64,000 bases of DNA from Reichenbachiella faecimaris (lineage in GTDB: Bacteria > Bacteroidota > Bacteroidia > Cytophagales > Cyclobacteriaceae): assembly GCF_900176375.1 (NCBI RefSeq), contig NZ_FWYF01000001.1:496001-560000 (forward strand), read 5' to 3'. Within the stretch, counting starts at the first letter, position 1. Each line of letters starts with the position of its first letter. The translations under genes and the position numbers were made by a program. Of the stretch, positions 44,808-52,637 are shown piece after piece. The notes below the pieces were generated by a model, which had not been told where the DNA came from, did not search any database, and saw only the letters and a program-made list of their open reading frames with translations.

Positions 44808-45965
44808 ATGAAAGTAATAGGAATCATCGGCGCGGGGTCAATGGGAAGTGGGATAGCTCAAGTGGCTGCCACTGCTGGACATGAAGTCATATTGTTGGAT
44901 AGCAGCAAACCCATGCTGCAAAAGGCAGAACAAGGCCTTAAAAAGATATTAGATCGTTTAGTCGAAAAAGACAAATTGACTAAGAACGAAGCTGGATCTA
45001 TTTTGGATCGAATTCAATTCACAGATCAACTACAAGAATTTGATCCGTGCGAGTTAATCATAGAAGCCATCATTGAAGATTTGAATATCAAAAAACAGAT
45101 ATTCAGAGAACTCGAAAGTATAGTAAGTAAAAACTGCATCATAGCTACCAATACCTCGTCTCTATCTGTTTCAGCCATAGCAAGTGCATGCGACTATCCA
45201 CAAAGGGTCCTGGGTATACATTTTTTCAATCCTGCTCCCTTGATGCCCTTGGTAGAAATCATTCCAGCGATACAAACCAATGAATCCATACTTTCAGAAG
45301 CTAAAAAAACCATCTCAAGTTGGGGTAAGATTACAGTACAAGCCAAAGACACGCCAGGCTTCATTGTTAATCGCGTAGCTCGACCATTTTATGGTGAAGC
45401 ATTAAGAGTATTGGAAGAAGGTATTGCAGATGTAGCAACCATAGACTGGGCCATGACAGAAATAGGTGGTTTTCGAATGGGTCCCTTTACGTTGATGGAT
45501 TTTATCGGAAATGACATTAACTACACTGTCACTGAAACTGTTTTTAAATCCTTCTTTTACGACCCAAGGTACAAACCGGCCTTCACTCAGAAAAGGTTGG
45601 CAGAAGCTGGTTATCTGGGTAGAAAATCTGGAAAGGGTTATTACGATTATTCGGAAGGTGCCACAAAACCCGAACCTTATTTTGACAAAGCACTGGGTAA
45701 TCAAATCTTCAACAGAATTTTGGTCATGTTGATCAATGAAGCAGCTGACGCCCTATTCTGGGACATTGCCAGCAAAGAAGATATTGATTTGGCTATGACC
45801 AAAGGAGTAAACTACCCTGCTGGTTTGCTACGCTGGGCTGATGAATTTGGGATTGACAATTGTGTAAAGCAAATGGATCAATTATATGATGAGTATCTGG
45901 AAGATAGATATAGGTGTAGTCCCCTGCTTCGTAGAATGGTCAGAGACAAAAAAACATTTTATTAA
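44808..45965 (+). CDS. paaH: 3-hydroxyacyl-CoA dehydrogenase (3-hydroxyadipyl-CoA dehydrogenase)
   Basis: This protein of about 385 residues oxidises 3-hydroxyadipyl-CoA to 3-oxoadipyl-CoA with NAD+. It has an N-terminal Rossmann domain (VIGIIGAGSMGSGIAQVAA), a catalytic block with IHFFNPAPLMPLVEI and the ETV/GFIVNRVARPF helix, and two C-terminal 3HCDH segments. I use ATG 44808; an upstream TTG at 44790 lies in a repeat. The stop shares one base with the paaI start (TAATG), so the two are translationally coupled. Confidence 0.94.
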   Translation: MKVIGIIGAGSMGSGIAQVAATAGHEVILLDSSKPMLQKAEQGLKKILDRLVEKDKLTKNEAGSILDRIQFTDQLQEFDPCELIIEAIIEDLNIKKQIFRELESIVSKNCIIATNTSSLSVSAIASACDYPQRVLGIHFFNPAPLMPLVEIIPAIQTNESILSEAKKTISSWGKITVQAKDTPGFIVNRVARPFYGEALRVLEEGIADVATIDWAMTEIGGFRMGPFTLMDFIGNDINYTVTETVFKSFFYDPRYKPAFTQKRLAEAGYLGRKSGKGYYDYSEGATKPEPYFDKALGNQIFNRILVMLINEAADALFWDIASKEDIDLAMTKGVNYPAGLLRWADEFGIDNCVKQMDQLYDEYLEDRYRCSPLLRRMVRDKKTFY

Positions 45966-46381
45966 TGATGACGCCAAAAGCCATAGTGGATCAGATGTAT
46001 GCCCAGGATACCTTTAGTCAATGGCTAGGTATAACTGTGGAATCAGTAGAACAAGGATATGCTAAAATAAGTATGACAGTAAAGAGTGACATGCTCAATG
46101 GCTTTGGCATTGCCCATGGTGGCATTACCTATTCTTTGGCTGATAGCGCTTTTGCATTTGCTTCCAATTCACAAGGTAGGCATGCAGTATCTATTGAGAC
46201 GTCCATATCTCATACAAAAGCAGTCAACGAAGCAGATAAATTAACGGCCATTGCCAAAGAAGATCATCTGGCCAATCGGTTAGGCATTTATACTATTACC
46301 GTCACCAATCAAGACGAGGAAGTAGTCGCATTATTTAAAGGAACAGTATTTAGAAAAGACGCGCTTTGGAGCGAAAAATAA
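45965..46381 (+). CDS. paaI: Hotdog thioesterase PaaI
   Basis: This 138-residue hotdog-fold thioesterase has the NGFGIAHGGITYSLADSAFAFASNS motif of PaaI (Asp in the catalytic helix). PaaI hydrolyses ring-hydroxylated phenylacetyl-CoA esters and is thought to release CoA from dead-end products. It overlaps the paaH stop by one base and lies 1 nt from the thiolase gene. Confidence 0.94.
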   Translation: MMTPKAIVDQMYAQDTFSQWLGITVESVEQGYAKISMTVKSDMLNGFGIAHGGITYSLADSAFAFASNSQGRHAVSIETSISHTKAVNEADKLTAIAKEDHLANRLGIYTITVTNQDEEVVALFKGTVFRKDALWSEK

Positions 46382-46382
46382 T

Positions 46383-47588
46383 ATGAAAGAAGCTTATATC
46401 ATAGATGGAGTAAGAACACCAATAGGCAAATTTGGAGGCACATTGAGTCCCGTTAGAACGGACGACTTAGCAGCACATGCAATCAGAGCATTGATAAGTA
46501 GAAATCAATCGCTCGATCCTGCACTAATTGACGATTGTATTTTAGGCTGTGCGAATCAAGCTGGAGAAGACAATAGAAATGTGGCTCGTATGGCTGCGCT
46601 CTTGGCTGGCCTTCCCTATTCAGTTCCAGGCGAAACTGTCAATCGACTTTGTTCATCAGGACTCTCATCAATCATCCAAGCCAATCGAGCCATCAAAACA
46701 GGTGATGGTGATCTATTTATTTCTGGTGGTGTTGAACACATGACGCGTAGCCCTTTGGTCATAGCCAAATCAGCTAAGCCTTTTGGAACTGATGCTCAAA
46801 TGTTCGACTCAAGTTTTGGGTGGAGATTTGTCAATCCGAAAATGCATGACCACTATGGCACTGACGCCATGGGGATGACTGCAGAAAATTTGGTTGAAAA
46901 GTTTGGTATAAGCAGGAGGGATCAAGATGCATTTGCTTTTCGATCTCAACAAAAAGCTGCTGTCGCTCTGTCTTCTGGTAGACTCGCCAAAGAAATAGTT
47001 CCTGTTTCCATTCCTCAAAGGAAAAAGGATCCTATTATATTTTCAGACGATGAGTTTATCAAAGGCAATACCACACTGGAAGCACTGGCAGGCTTGAGAC
47101 CAGCATTCAAAAAAGATGGTTCCGTCACTGCAGGCAACGCTTCAGGTCTAAACGATGGCGCCGCAGCAGTTTTAGTAGCCTCTGAGGATGCCGTGAAGAA
47201 TTACAAGTTAAAACCAATGGCGAGAATTGTTTCATCAGCGGTTGTTGGGGTTGAACCAAGAATCATGGGTATTGGACCTGTAAAGGCTTCTTTGAAGGCA
47301 TTAGAGAAAGCTGGTTTGACAATGGCAGATATGGACGTGATAGAATTGAATGAAGCATTTGCAGCACAGAGCTTAGCATGCACTCGTGAATGGGGATTGG
47401 CAGATGATGACGCCAGAGTCAACCCAAACGGAGGCGCCATTGCCATCGGACATCCACTAGGAATGACTGGCGCACGAATAGCCTATTCTGCAGCTTTAGA
47501 GTTGAATTTGACAAATAAAAAATACGCACTCGTGACCATGTGTATAGGAGTTGGACAGGGTTACGCGGCAGTTTTCGAAAAGGCATAA
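46383..47588 (+). CDS. paaJ: 3-oxoadipyl-CoA/3-oxo-5,6-dehydrosuberyl-CoA thiolase
   Basis: This 401-residue thiolase uses Cys90 (VNRLCSSGLSS) as nucleophile; the C-terminal GHPLGMTGAR (His) and CIGVGQG (Cys) complete the site. It splits 3-oxoadipyl-CoA into succinyl-CoA and acetyl-CoA, the last step of the pathway, and likely also the dehydrosuberyl intermediate. The length and NPNGGAIAIGHPLG match the PaaJ/PcaF group. The next gene starts 3 nt later. Confidence 0.95.
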   Translation: MKEAYIIDGVRTPIGKFGGTLSPVRTDDLAAHAIRALISRNQSLDPALIDDCILGCANQAGEDNRNVARMAALLAGLPYSVPGETVNRLCSSGLSSIIQANRAIKTGDGDLFISGGVEHMTRSPLVIAKSAKPFGTDAQMFDSSFGWRFVNPKMHDHYGTDAMGMTAENLVEKFGISRRDQDAFAFRSQQKAAVALSSGRLAKEIVPVSIPQRKKDPIIFSDDEFIKGNTTLEALAGLRPAFKKDGSVTAGNASGLNDGAAAVLVASEDAVKNYKLKPMARIVSSAVVGVEPRIMGIGPVKASLKALEKAGLTMADMDVIELNEAFAAQSLACTREWGLADDDARVNPNGGAIAIGHPLGMTGARIAYSAALELNLTNKKYALVTMCIGVGQGYAAVFEKA

Positions 47589-47591
47589 ATC

Positions 47592-48212
47592 ATGGCAAAA
47601 CCAAAGGTAAATCCAGATGCAACCAAAAAGATTGATGCCTATCTGGCAACAGTCTCAGAGGAACAACGTCCAATTTTAGACCTGATTCGAAAGACCGTCA
47701 ATGCCGTAGATGATCGAATTCAGGAAGATTGGAAGTGGAGCGCACCGTGTTTTTACAAGGATGGATTGGTTTGTTGGTTTGTTGGATTCAAATTGCACGT
47801 AGGTCTTAATTTTTATAAGGGTTCATTAATCAAGGATACCTTTAAAGCATTTGTGGAAAGTGAAGATGCAGAGAAAGGCAATCGCATGATTCACTACAAA
47901 ACGCTCCAAGATGTAAATATCAAAGCACTTGAGGACTATGTCAAACAGGCTATTGTTCTCAACGAGAAGAACATCAAAGTTGATTATGTGAGAAAGAAGG
48001 AGTTGGAAACACCCGACTATTTTGAAAAAGCTCTGAATAATAACTCTGCAGCCAAAACTGTATTTGAAAATTTTACAGAAGCCCAGCGTAGAGACTACAT
48101 AGAATGGTTGGTTGAGGCCAAGAGAGAGGCAACCAGAGATAAAAGAATGGCTCAGGCGATCGAATGGATTGCTGAAGGCAAAACAAGAAATTGGAAATAT
48201 ATGAATTGTTGA
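47592..48212 (+). CDS. YdeI/DUF1801-like protein
   Basis: This 206-residue soluble protein combines a DUF1801-type N-terminal domain (DAYLATVSEEQRPILDLIRKTVNAVD, ~12-37, and the DWKWSAPCFYKDGLVCWFVGFKLHVGLNF core) with a C-terminal helical OmdA/YdeI-like part ending EAKREATRDKRMAQAIEWIAEGKTRNWKY. The function is unknown; some relatives bind metals or antimicrobial peptides. Why it is embedded in the paa operon (3 nt after paaJ) is unclear. A heptamer-word repeat follows the stop. Confidence 0.85.
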   Translation: MAKPKVNPDATKKIDAYLATVSEEQRPILDLIRKTVNAVDDRIQEDWKWSAPCFYKDGLVCWFVGFKLHVGLNFYKGSLIKDTFKAFVESEDAEKGNRMIHYKTLQDVNIKALEDYVKQAIVLNEKNIKVDYVRKKELETPDYFEKALNNNSAAKTVFENFTEAQRRDYIEWLVEAKREATRDKRMAQAIEWIAEGKTRNWKYMNC

Positions 48213-48280
48213 ATTAGTCAATAGTCCATAGTTGACCAACAATACTAACCGACCATGGACTATCGACCATTGACCAGAAC
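48213..48280. repeat. Heptamer-word inverted repeat without a gene
   Basis: The left arm (48216-48237) reads AGTCAAT-AGTCCAT-AGTTGAC-C. The right arm (48251-48275) read on the minus strand is GGTCAAT-GGTCGAT-AGTCCAT-GGTC. Both are built from RGTCnAT-type 7-nt words and pair imperfectly with a ~13-nt gap. It begins right after one stop codon and ends just before the GTG start of paaY. Confidence 0.75.
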
Positions 48281-48283
48281 AAA

Positions 48284-48877
48284 GTGATATTTGAATTCAA
48301 AGGACTAAAACCCGTGATTGACCCGAGTGCCTATGTGCACCCACAGGCTACTGTGACTGGAAACGTGTTCATTGGCAAGGATGTGTACATTGGGCCATCT
48401 GCAGCCATCCGTGGAGACTGGGGAAAAATTGTGATAGAAAATGGGTGCAACGTTCAGGAGAATTGCACCATACACATGTTTCCAGGAACTACTGTTTACT
48501 TACGCAAGGGAGCTCATATTGGACATGGAGCCATCATTCATGGTGCTGAAGTGGGCGAAAATTCATTGATCGGCATGAATGCCGTTTTGATGGATAATGC
48601 CGTGATTGGCAAAGAATGTATTGTTGGTGCTTTGGCGTTTGTAAAAGGTGAAATGCAGATTCCAGACAGAAGCCTAGTGGCGGGGAATCCAGCTAAAATC
48701 ATCAAAGAAGTTTCGGATGAGATAATTGCCTGGAAGACAGAAGGCACTCGACTTTATCAAGAATTGCCAAAGAACTGTATGGATACTCTGATTCCCTGTG
48801 AACCATTAACAGAAGCCGAACCGAATAGACCTGAACAGATTGTAAATTTTAAGACTTGGAAGAAATCGAAGAATTAA
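48284..48877 (+). CDS. paaY: PaaY, hexapeptide-repeat thioesterase/carbonic anhydrase-like protein
   Basis: This 197-residue protein is a left-handed beta-helix made of hexapeptide repeats (VTGNVFIGKDVYIG, VIGKECIVGA and so on). Metal-binding histidines lie in CTIHMFPG, GAHIGHGAIIHGAEVG. PaaY helps remove blocking CoA thioesters in the phenylacetate pathway and is related to gamma-carbonic anhydrases. The start is GTG 48284; no ATG exists nearby. It is followed immediately by the word repeats of a four-helix-bundle gene. Confidence 0.9.
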   Translation: MIFEFKGLKPVIDPSAYVHPQATVTGNVFIGKDVYIGPSAAIRGDWGKIVIENGCNVQENCTIHMFPGTTVYLRKGAHIGHGAIIHGAEVGENSLIGMNAVLMDNAVIGKECIVGALAFVKGEMQIPDRSLVAGNPAKIIKEVSDEIIAWKTEGTRLYQELPKNCMDTLIPCEPLTEAEPNRPEQIVNFKTWKKSKN

Positions 48878-48902
48878 GTTATTAGTTAATTAGTCATTAA
48901 GG
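48877..48902. repeat. Left flank of four-helix-bundle element at 48904
   Basis: AGTTATT-AGTTAATT-AGTCATT-AAGG, starting on the last base of the paaY stop codon. The words are echoed on the opposite strand in the right flank (49267-49324). Confidence 0.65.
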
Positions 48903-48903
48903 C

Positions 48904-49266
48904 ATGTTGCAACTAGAAGAATTAGAGGTTTGGAGAAAAGGAAGGGAATTTAGAAATGAAATCTCTGCTTTGTGCAAGATATTTCCCAATGAAGAAAAAT
49001 ATAAATTAATTGATCAAATGATAAGAGCTTCAAGATTTATAACCGCCAATGTCGCAGAAGGATATGGAAGGTTTCATTATCAAGAAAATATTCAATATTG
49101 TCGTCAGGCAAGAGGGTCTATTACTGAAATGTATGATCATTTGACGGTTGCTTTAGATGAAGCCTATATAAATGAAGAGCAGTTCAGTAGATATGATTTA
49201 GACATAAAACATCTTCTCAAACTAATTAATGGATACATCGCTCACTTAAAGAAAAAGAAAGGTTAA
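48904..49266 (+). CDS. Four-helix-bundle protein (23S rRNA intervening-sequence protein family)
   Basis: This complete 120-residue member of the S23/IVP four-helix-bundle family has LEELEVWRKGREFRNEISA, then KLIDQMIRASRFITANVAEGYGR and a C-terminal ARGSITEMYDHLTVALDEA block, all diagnostic (TIGR02436). Such proteins occur in 23S rRNA intervening sequences and share the fold of Avd, the accessory protein of diversity-generating retroelements; their function is unknown. It stands between paaY and paaZ, unrelated in role, and is enclosed by word-based inverted repeats. It is probably intact and translated. Confidence 0.9.
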   Translation: MLQLEELEVWRKGREFRNEISALCKIFPNEEKYKLIDQMIRASRFITANVAEGYGRFHYQENIQYCRQARGSITEMYDHLTVALDEAYINEEQFSRYDLDIKHLLKLINGYIAHLKKKKG

Positions 49267-49324
49267 ATATTAATCAAGTGACTCAACTTACTTATTAACT
49301 AAATAACCTTATAACTCAATCACT
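49267..49324. repeat. Right flank of four-helix-bundle element at 48904
   Basis: On the minus strand it gives AGTGATTG-AGTTATA-AGGTTATTT-AGTTAATA-AGTA-AGTTG-AGTCACTTG. Its AGTTA words pair with the left flank at 48877-48902. It ends directly before the paaZ start codon at 49327. Confidence 0.6.
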
Positions 49325-49326
49325 TA

Positions 49327-51372
49327 ATGAACCCACAAAAAATACAACATTACACCCAGGGACAATGGACTACAGGAAGCGGAGATGGAGAAGTCCTTCA
49401 CCACGCTATTACTGGTGAGCCAATATTCACCCACTCCATCAAAGGTCTGGATTTTAAAGACATCCTTGAATATGGTCGTACAGTAGGCAACCCTGCTTTG
49501 CGTAAAATGACCTTCCAAGAAAGAGGCTTGATGCTCAAAGCACTAGCCATGCATCTACATTCCAAAAAGGAAATGTTTTATGAGCTTAGTAAAGCTACTG
49601 GAGCCACCAGAGTGGATTCTTGGATCGATATTGAAGGAGGTATTGGCAACTTATTTGCCTATGCCAGTCTAAGAAGGCAATTTCCAAATGAAGCACATTA
49701 CATTGATGGTGAGACTGCTCCCCTATCCAAAGGTGGTAGCTTCATTGGCCAGCACATCATGGTACCAAAGGAGGGTGTGGCTGTTCACATCAATGCATTC
49801 AACTTCCCAGTTTGGGGCATGTTAGAAAAAGTAGCTGTCAACTGGTTGGCGGGTATGCCTGCTGTCGTGAAGCCAGCCGAACAAACCTGCTTCTTGACGG
49901 AATTGATGGTGAAAGAGATCATTGATTCCAAAATATTACCTGATGGAGCCTTGCAGCTCATTGCAGGTTCCGGGAAAGGAATTTTGGATCATGTAGGTAT
50001 GCAAGATGTGGTGACCTTCACTGGCTCAGCCAAAACTGGCAGAATGCTAAAACAGCACCCTAACTTAGTAGAACATTCCATTCCATTCACGATGGAAGCG
50101 GATTCCTTAAACTCCACAGTCTTAGGTGAAGATGCTGTACCAGGTACTGAAGAGTTTGATTTATTCATCAAAGAAGTCAGAAAAGAAATCACAGTAAAGT
50201 GTGGACAGAAATGCACAGCAATAAGAAGAATTATTGTACCAGAAAGGCTTGTCGAAGACGTACAAATCGCCTTAGGTAAAGCTTTAGCAAAAACTACTAT
50301 TGGTGATCCTGATGTAGAAGGTGTGCGAATGGGTGCATTAATTAACCAAACGCAAGTAGAAATCGTGAAGCAACAAATAGAGTTGCTCAAAAAATCTTCG
50401 GATGTAGTCTATAACAATGAGGATTTTGAGGTTCTTGGAGCTGATAAATCTAAAGGAGCATTCATCTCCCCTATTTTATTGCTCAATAAAGATCCAATGA
50501 ATAATACTGAAGTTCATACTATTGAAGCCTTTGGCCCTGTAAGCACGATACTGCCTTATAAGGATTTAGATGAAGCTATTGCTATATCTAAAAAGGGACT
50601 CGGGTCACTTTGTTCATCTATTGTAACAGCTGATGATAAAATTGCCAAGCAATATGTATTAGGTGCAGCTGCCTATCACGGAAGAATACTGGCTTTGAAT
50701 AAGGACTCTGCTAAGGAAAGTACAGGCCATGGTTCGCCCATGCCATTACTTACGCATGGCGGACCTGGCCGTGCTGGAGGTGGGGAAGAAATGGGTGGCA
50801 AAAGAGGCGTTATGCACTACATGCAGCGATGTGCAGTGCAAGGTCACCCAACCACCGTTACAGAAATTGCCAATGTGTATCAATATGGAGGCGCTTACAA
50901 GGAAGATATAGCACACCCATTCAGCAAGCACTGGGAAGAATTGGAAATAGGTGAAACATACATCACAGCCAAAAGAACTGTTACAGAAGGTGACATAGTG
51001 AATTTTGCCAATGTAAGTTGGGATCATTTTTACGCACATACAGATGTCACGTCTCTGGATGGCACCATTTTCGAACAGCGTGTAGCACATGGATATTTCA
51101 TCCTTTCAGCTGCAGCTGGACTATTTGTTCAGGCTAAGAAAGGCCCTGTATTACTTAATTATGGGTTAGAAGAATGCAGATTTACCAAGCCTGTATATGC
51201 AGGTACAACCATTGGCGTACGCCTAACTGTGAAAGAAAAAATTGATCAAGAAAAGAAGGACGATATAGCGAAAGGCATCGTGAAATTCTTGGTAGACGTC
51301 TATGACGAAACAGGCGAAACGATTGCTATCGCAACGATTTTAACGATGATTAGGAAAAAGAATCAACAGTAG
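49327..51372 (+). CDS. paaZ: Bifunctional PaaZ: oxepin-CoA hydrolase and aldehyde dehydrogenase
   Basis: This 681-residue fusion has an N-terminal aldehyde dehydrogenase (~1-520, with NFPVWGMLEKVAVNWLAGMPAVVKPAE, catalytic Cys in CGQKCTAIRR, and FGPVSTILPY) and a C-terminal MaoC-like hotdog hydratase (~540-681, NVSWDHFYAHTD). It opens the oxepin ring and oxidises the resulting aldehyde to 3-oxo-5,6-dehydrosuberyl-CoA. Both halves look intact. It is flanked on each side by a four-helix-bundle element, so the mobile-looking DNA brackets but does not interrupt it. Confidence 0.95.
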   Translation: MNPQKIQHYTQGQWTTGSGDGEVLHHAITGEPIFTHSIKGLDFKDILEYGRTVGNPALRKMTFQERGLMLKALAMHLHSKKEMFYELSKATGATRVDSWIDIEGGIGNLFAYASLRRQFPNEAHYIDGETAPLSKGGSFIGQHIMVPKEGVAVHINAFNFPVWGMLEKVAVNWLAGMPAVVKPAEQTCFLTELMVKEIIDSKILPDGALQLIAGSGKGILDHVGMQDVVTFTGSAKTGRMLKQHPNLVEHSIPFTMEADSLNSTVLGEDAVPGTEEFDLFIKEVRKEITVKCGQKCTAIRRIIVPERLVEDVQIALGKALAKTTIGDPDVEGVRMGALINQTQVEIVKQQIELLKKSSDVVYNNEDFEVLGADKSKGAFISPILLLNKDPMNNTEVHTIEAFGPVSTILPYKDLDEAIAISKKGLGSLCSSIVTADDKIAKQYVLGAAAYHGRILALNKDSAKESTGHGSPMPLLTHGGPGRAGGGEEMGGKRGVMHYMQRCAVQGHPTTVTEIANVYQYGGAYKEDIAHPFSKHWEELEIGETYITAKRTVTEGDIVNFANVSWDHFYAHTDVTSLDGTIFEQRVAHGYFILSAAAGLFVQAKKGPVLLNYGLEECRFTKPVYAGTTIGVRLTVKEKIDQEKKDDIAKGIVKFLVDVYDETGETIAIATILTMIRKKNQQ

Positions 51373-51402
51373 TAAACAGTGTTAAGTTTTTAGTGTTTGG
51401 CT
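51371..51402. repeat. Left flank of four-helix-bundle element at 51403
   Basis: Four words in perfect 7-nt register, AGTAAAC-AGTGTTA-AGTTTTT-AGTGTTT-GG, start inside the paaZ stop codon and end just before the ATG at 51403. The right flank at 51774-51812 carries the same words on the other strand. Confidence 0.7.
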
Positions 51403-51738
51403 ATGACTACAGGATTTGTAACACATGAAAATTTAGAAGTTTGGATAGAGGCTAGAAATTTGATTTCAAAGATTTATAGAGCATCTAAAAAATTTCCTAA
51501 AGAAGAAATGTATGAATTGACTAATCAAATTAGACGAGGAGCCATTTCTGTTCCTTCTAACATTGCTGAAGGATCTGGAAGAAACACAACCAAAGACAAA
51601 CTTCAATTCTTTTACATAAGCAGAGGTTCTTTGTTCGAATTGAAAACCCAAATGTTTGTGGCATTGGATTTCAATTTTATTACTGAAAAGGGAAAAAACG
51701 ACTTAAAGTCCACATTGAACTTTGTAAAAAGCTTTTAA
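51403..51738 (+). CDS. Four-helix-bundle protein with frameshifted C-terminus
   Basis: This 111-residue member of the same S23/IVP family begins MTTGFVTHENLEVWIEARN, with YELTNQIRRGAISVPSNIAEGSGR and FFYISRGSLFELKTQ blocks. It stops at TAA 51736-51738 after VKSF. In the next frame the reading continues as LLNGFINYNKSKLS to about 51785, the expected family C-terminus, so one base has been lost near 51730 and helix 4 is truncated. This copy is probably damaged. It lies between paaZ and an enoyl-CoA hydratase. A TTG at 51397 is rejected as start because it lies in the repeat. Confidence 0.85.
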   Translation: MTTGFVTHENLEVWIEARNLISKIYRASKKFPKEEMYELTNQIRRGAISVPSNIAEGSGRNTTKDKLQFFYISRGSLFELKTQMFVALDFNFITEKGKNDLKSTLNFVKSF

Positions 51739-51773
51739 ATGGTTTTATAAACTACAACAAATCAAAACTAAGC

Positions 51774-51812
51774 TCCCAAACATAAAACACTTAAAACCAT
51801 ACACAGCACTTA
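51774..51812. repeat. Right flank of four-helix-bundle element at 51403
   Basis: CCAAACA, AAAACACTTAA and CAGCACTT segments are the complement of the AGTGTTT/AGTTTTT words in the left flank, forming an imperfect inverted repeat of ~25-30 nt around the frameshifted gene. Confidence 0.6.
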
Positions 51813-51827
51813 TTAACAACAAAAAAA

Positions 51828-52583
51828 ATGAACGGAAGCGTAAACATAGAAATCAACAAAGGCATAGGTACCATCACCTTTTTCCACCCTCAAAGCAACT
51901 CTTTGCCAGGAGAGATTTTGAACCTTTTGGCTCAAACAATTTCTGAAGCAGGGACGAACGAAGCAATTAAAGTCATTGTTCTAAAAAGTGAAGGTGATCG
52001 TGCTTTTTGTGCGGGTGCAAGTTTTGATGAATTGATTTCGATAGATGACTTAGACACCGGAAGGACTTTCTTTTCTGGATTTGCTAACGTGATTAATGCT
52101 GCAAGAAAATGCCCTAAACTGATCATTGGGCGTGTACAAGGCAAGGCAGTTGGTGGTGGTGTAGGACTGGCCAGTGCTGTAGACTACTGCATGGCTACCC
52201 AGTTTGCTTCTGTGAAGCTCAGTGAGTTAGCCATAGGCATTGGCCCATTTGTGGTAGGGCCTGCAGTAGAGCGCAAAATAGGTGTGTCTGCTATGTCCCA
52301 AATGGCGATCAATGCTACTGAATGGCAAACGGCTCAATGGGCTAAGGATAAAGGCCTTTATACAGAGGTATATGATAGCGTACAAGATATGGATGCTGGC
52401 ATTCAGGAATTGGCTGAAAAGCTAGCCGCTTCAAATCCAGAAGCCATGCGCCTACTCAAACAAATATTCTGGGAAGGTACTGAGCACTGGGACGAATTAT
52501 TGGCAGAGCGAGCAGGAATGAGTGGAAAACTGGTACTTTCAGATTTTACTCGAAACGCGATCCATAAATTTAAAAACAAGTAA
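51828..52583 (+). CDS. Enoyl-CoA hydratase/isomerase family protein (PaaF-like)
   Basis: This 251-residue crotonase-fold protein has oxyanion-hole motifs AFCAGASFDEL (~61-71) and VQGKAVGGGVGLASAVDY (~104-121). Position suggests the 2,3-dehydroadipyl-CoA hydratase PaaF, which the cluster otherwise lacks. One glutamate of the usual catalytic pair is visible (LSELAIGIGP); the second position, normally Glu or Asp after IGLxP, reads as glycine/proline-rich FVVGP, so its activity may differ from a typical hydratase. A REP-like hairpin lies after its stop. Confidence 0.82.
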   Translation: MNGSVNIEINKGIGTITFFHPQSNSLPGEILNLLAQTISEAGTNEAIKVIVLKSEGDRAFCAGASFDELISIDDLDTGRTFFSGFANVINAARKCPKLIIGRVQGKAVGGGVGLASAVDYCMATQFASVKLSELAIGIGPFVVGPAVERKIGVSAMSQMAINATEWQTAQWAKDKGLYTEVYDSVQDMDAGIQELAEKLAASNPEAMRLLKQIFWEGTEHWDELLAERAGMSGKLVLSDFTRNAIHKFKNK

Positions 52584-52594
52584 TTGAATCATTT

Positions 52595-52609
52595 CGTCCT
52601 TACAGGACG
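52595..52609. repeat. 15-nt REP-like palindrome
   Basis: CGTCCT-TAC-AGGACG is a perfect 6-bp stem with 3-nt loop between the hydratase and E1 genes, of the same design as 1426-1440 and 24917-24931. There is no T-tract. Confidence 0.5.
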
Positions 52610-52637
52610 GTAGATATAAATCATTAAATACCCAATA

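Noticed and set aside
48213-48280. CRISPR-like repeat array
   Set aside because: Words are only ~7 nt, contiguous, without spacers, and no cas genes are present.
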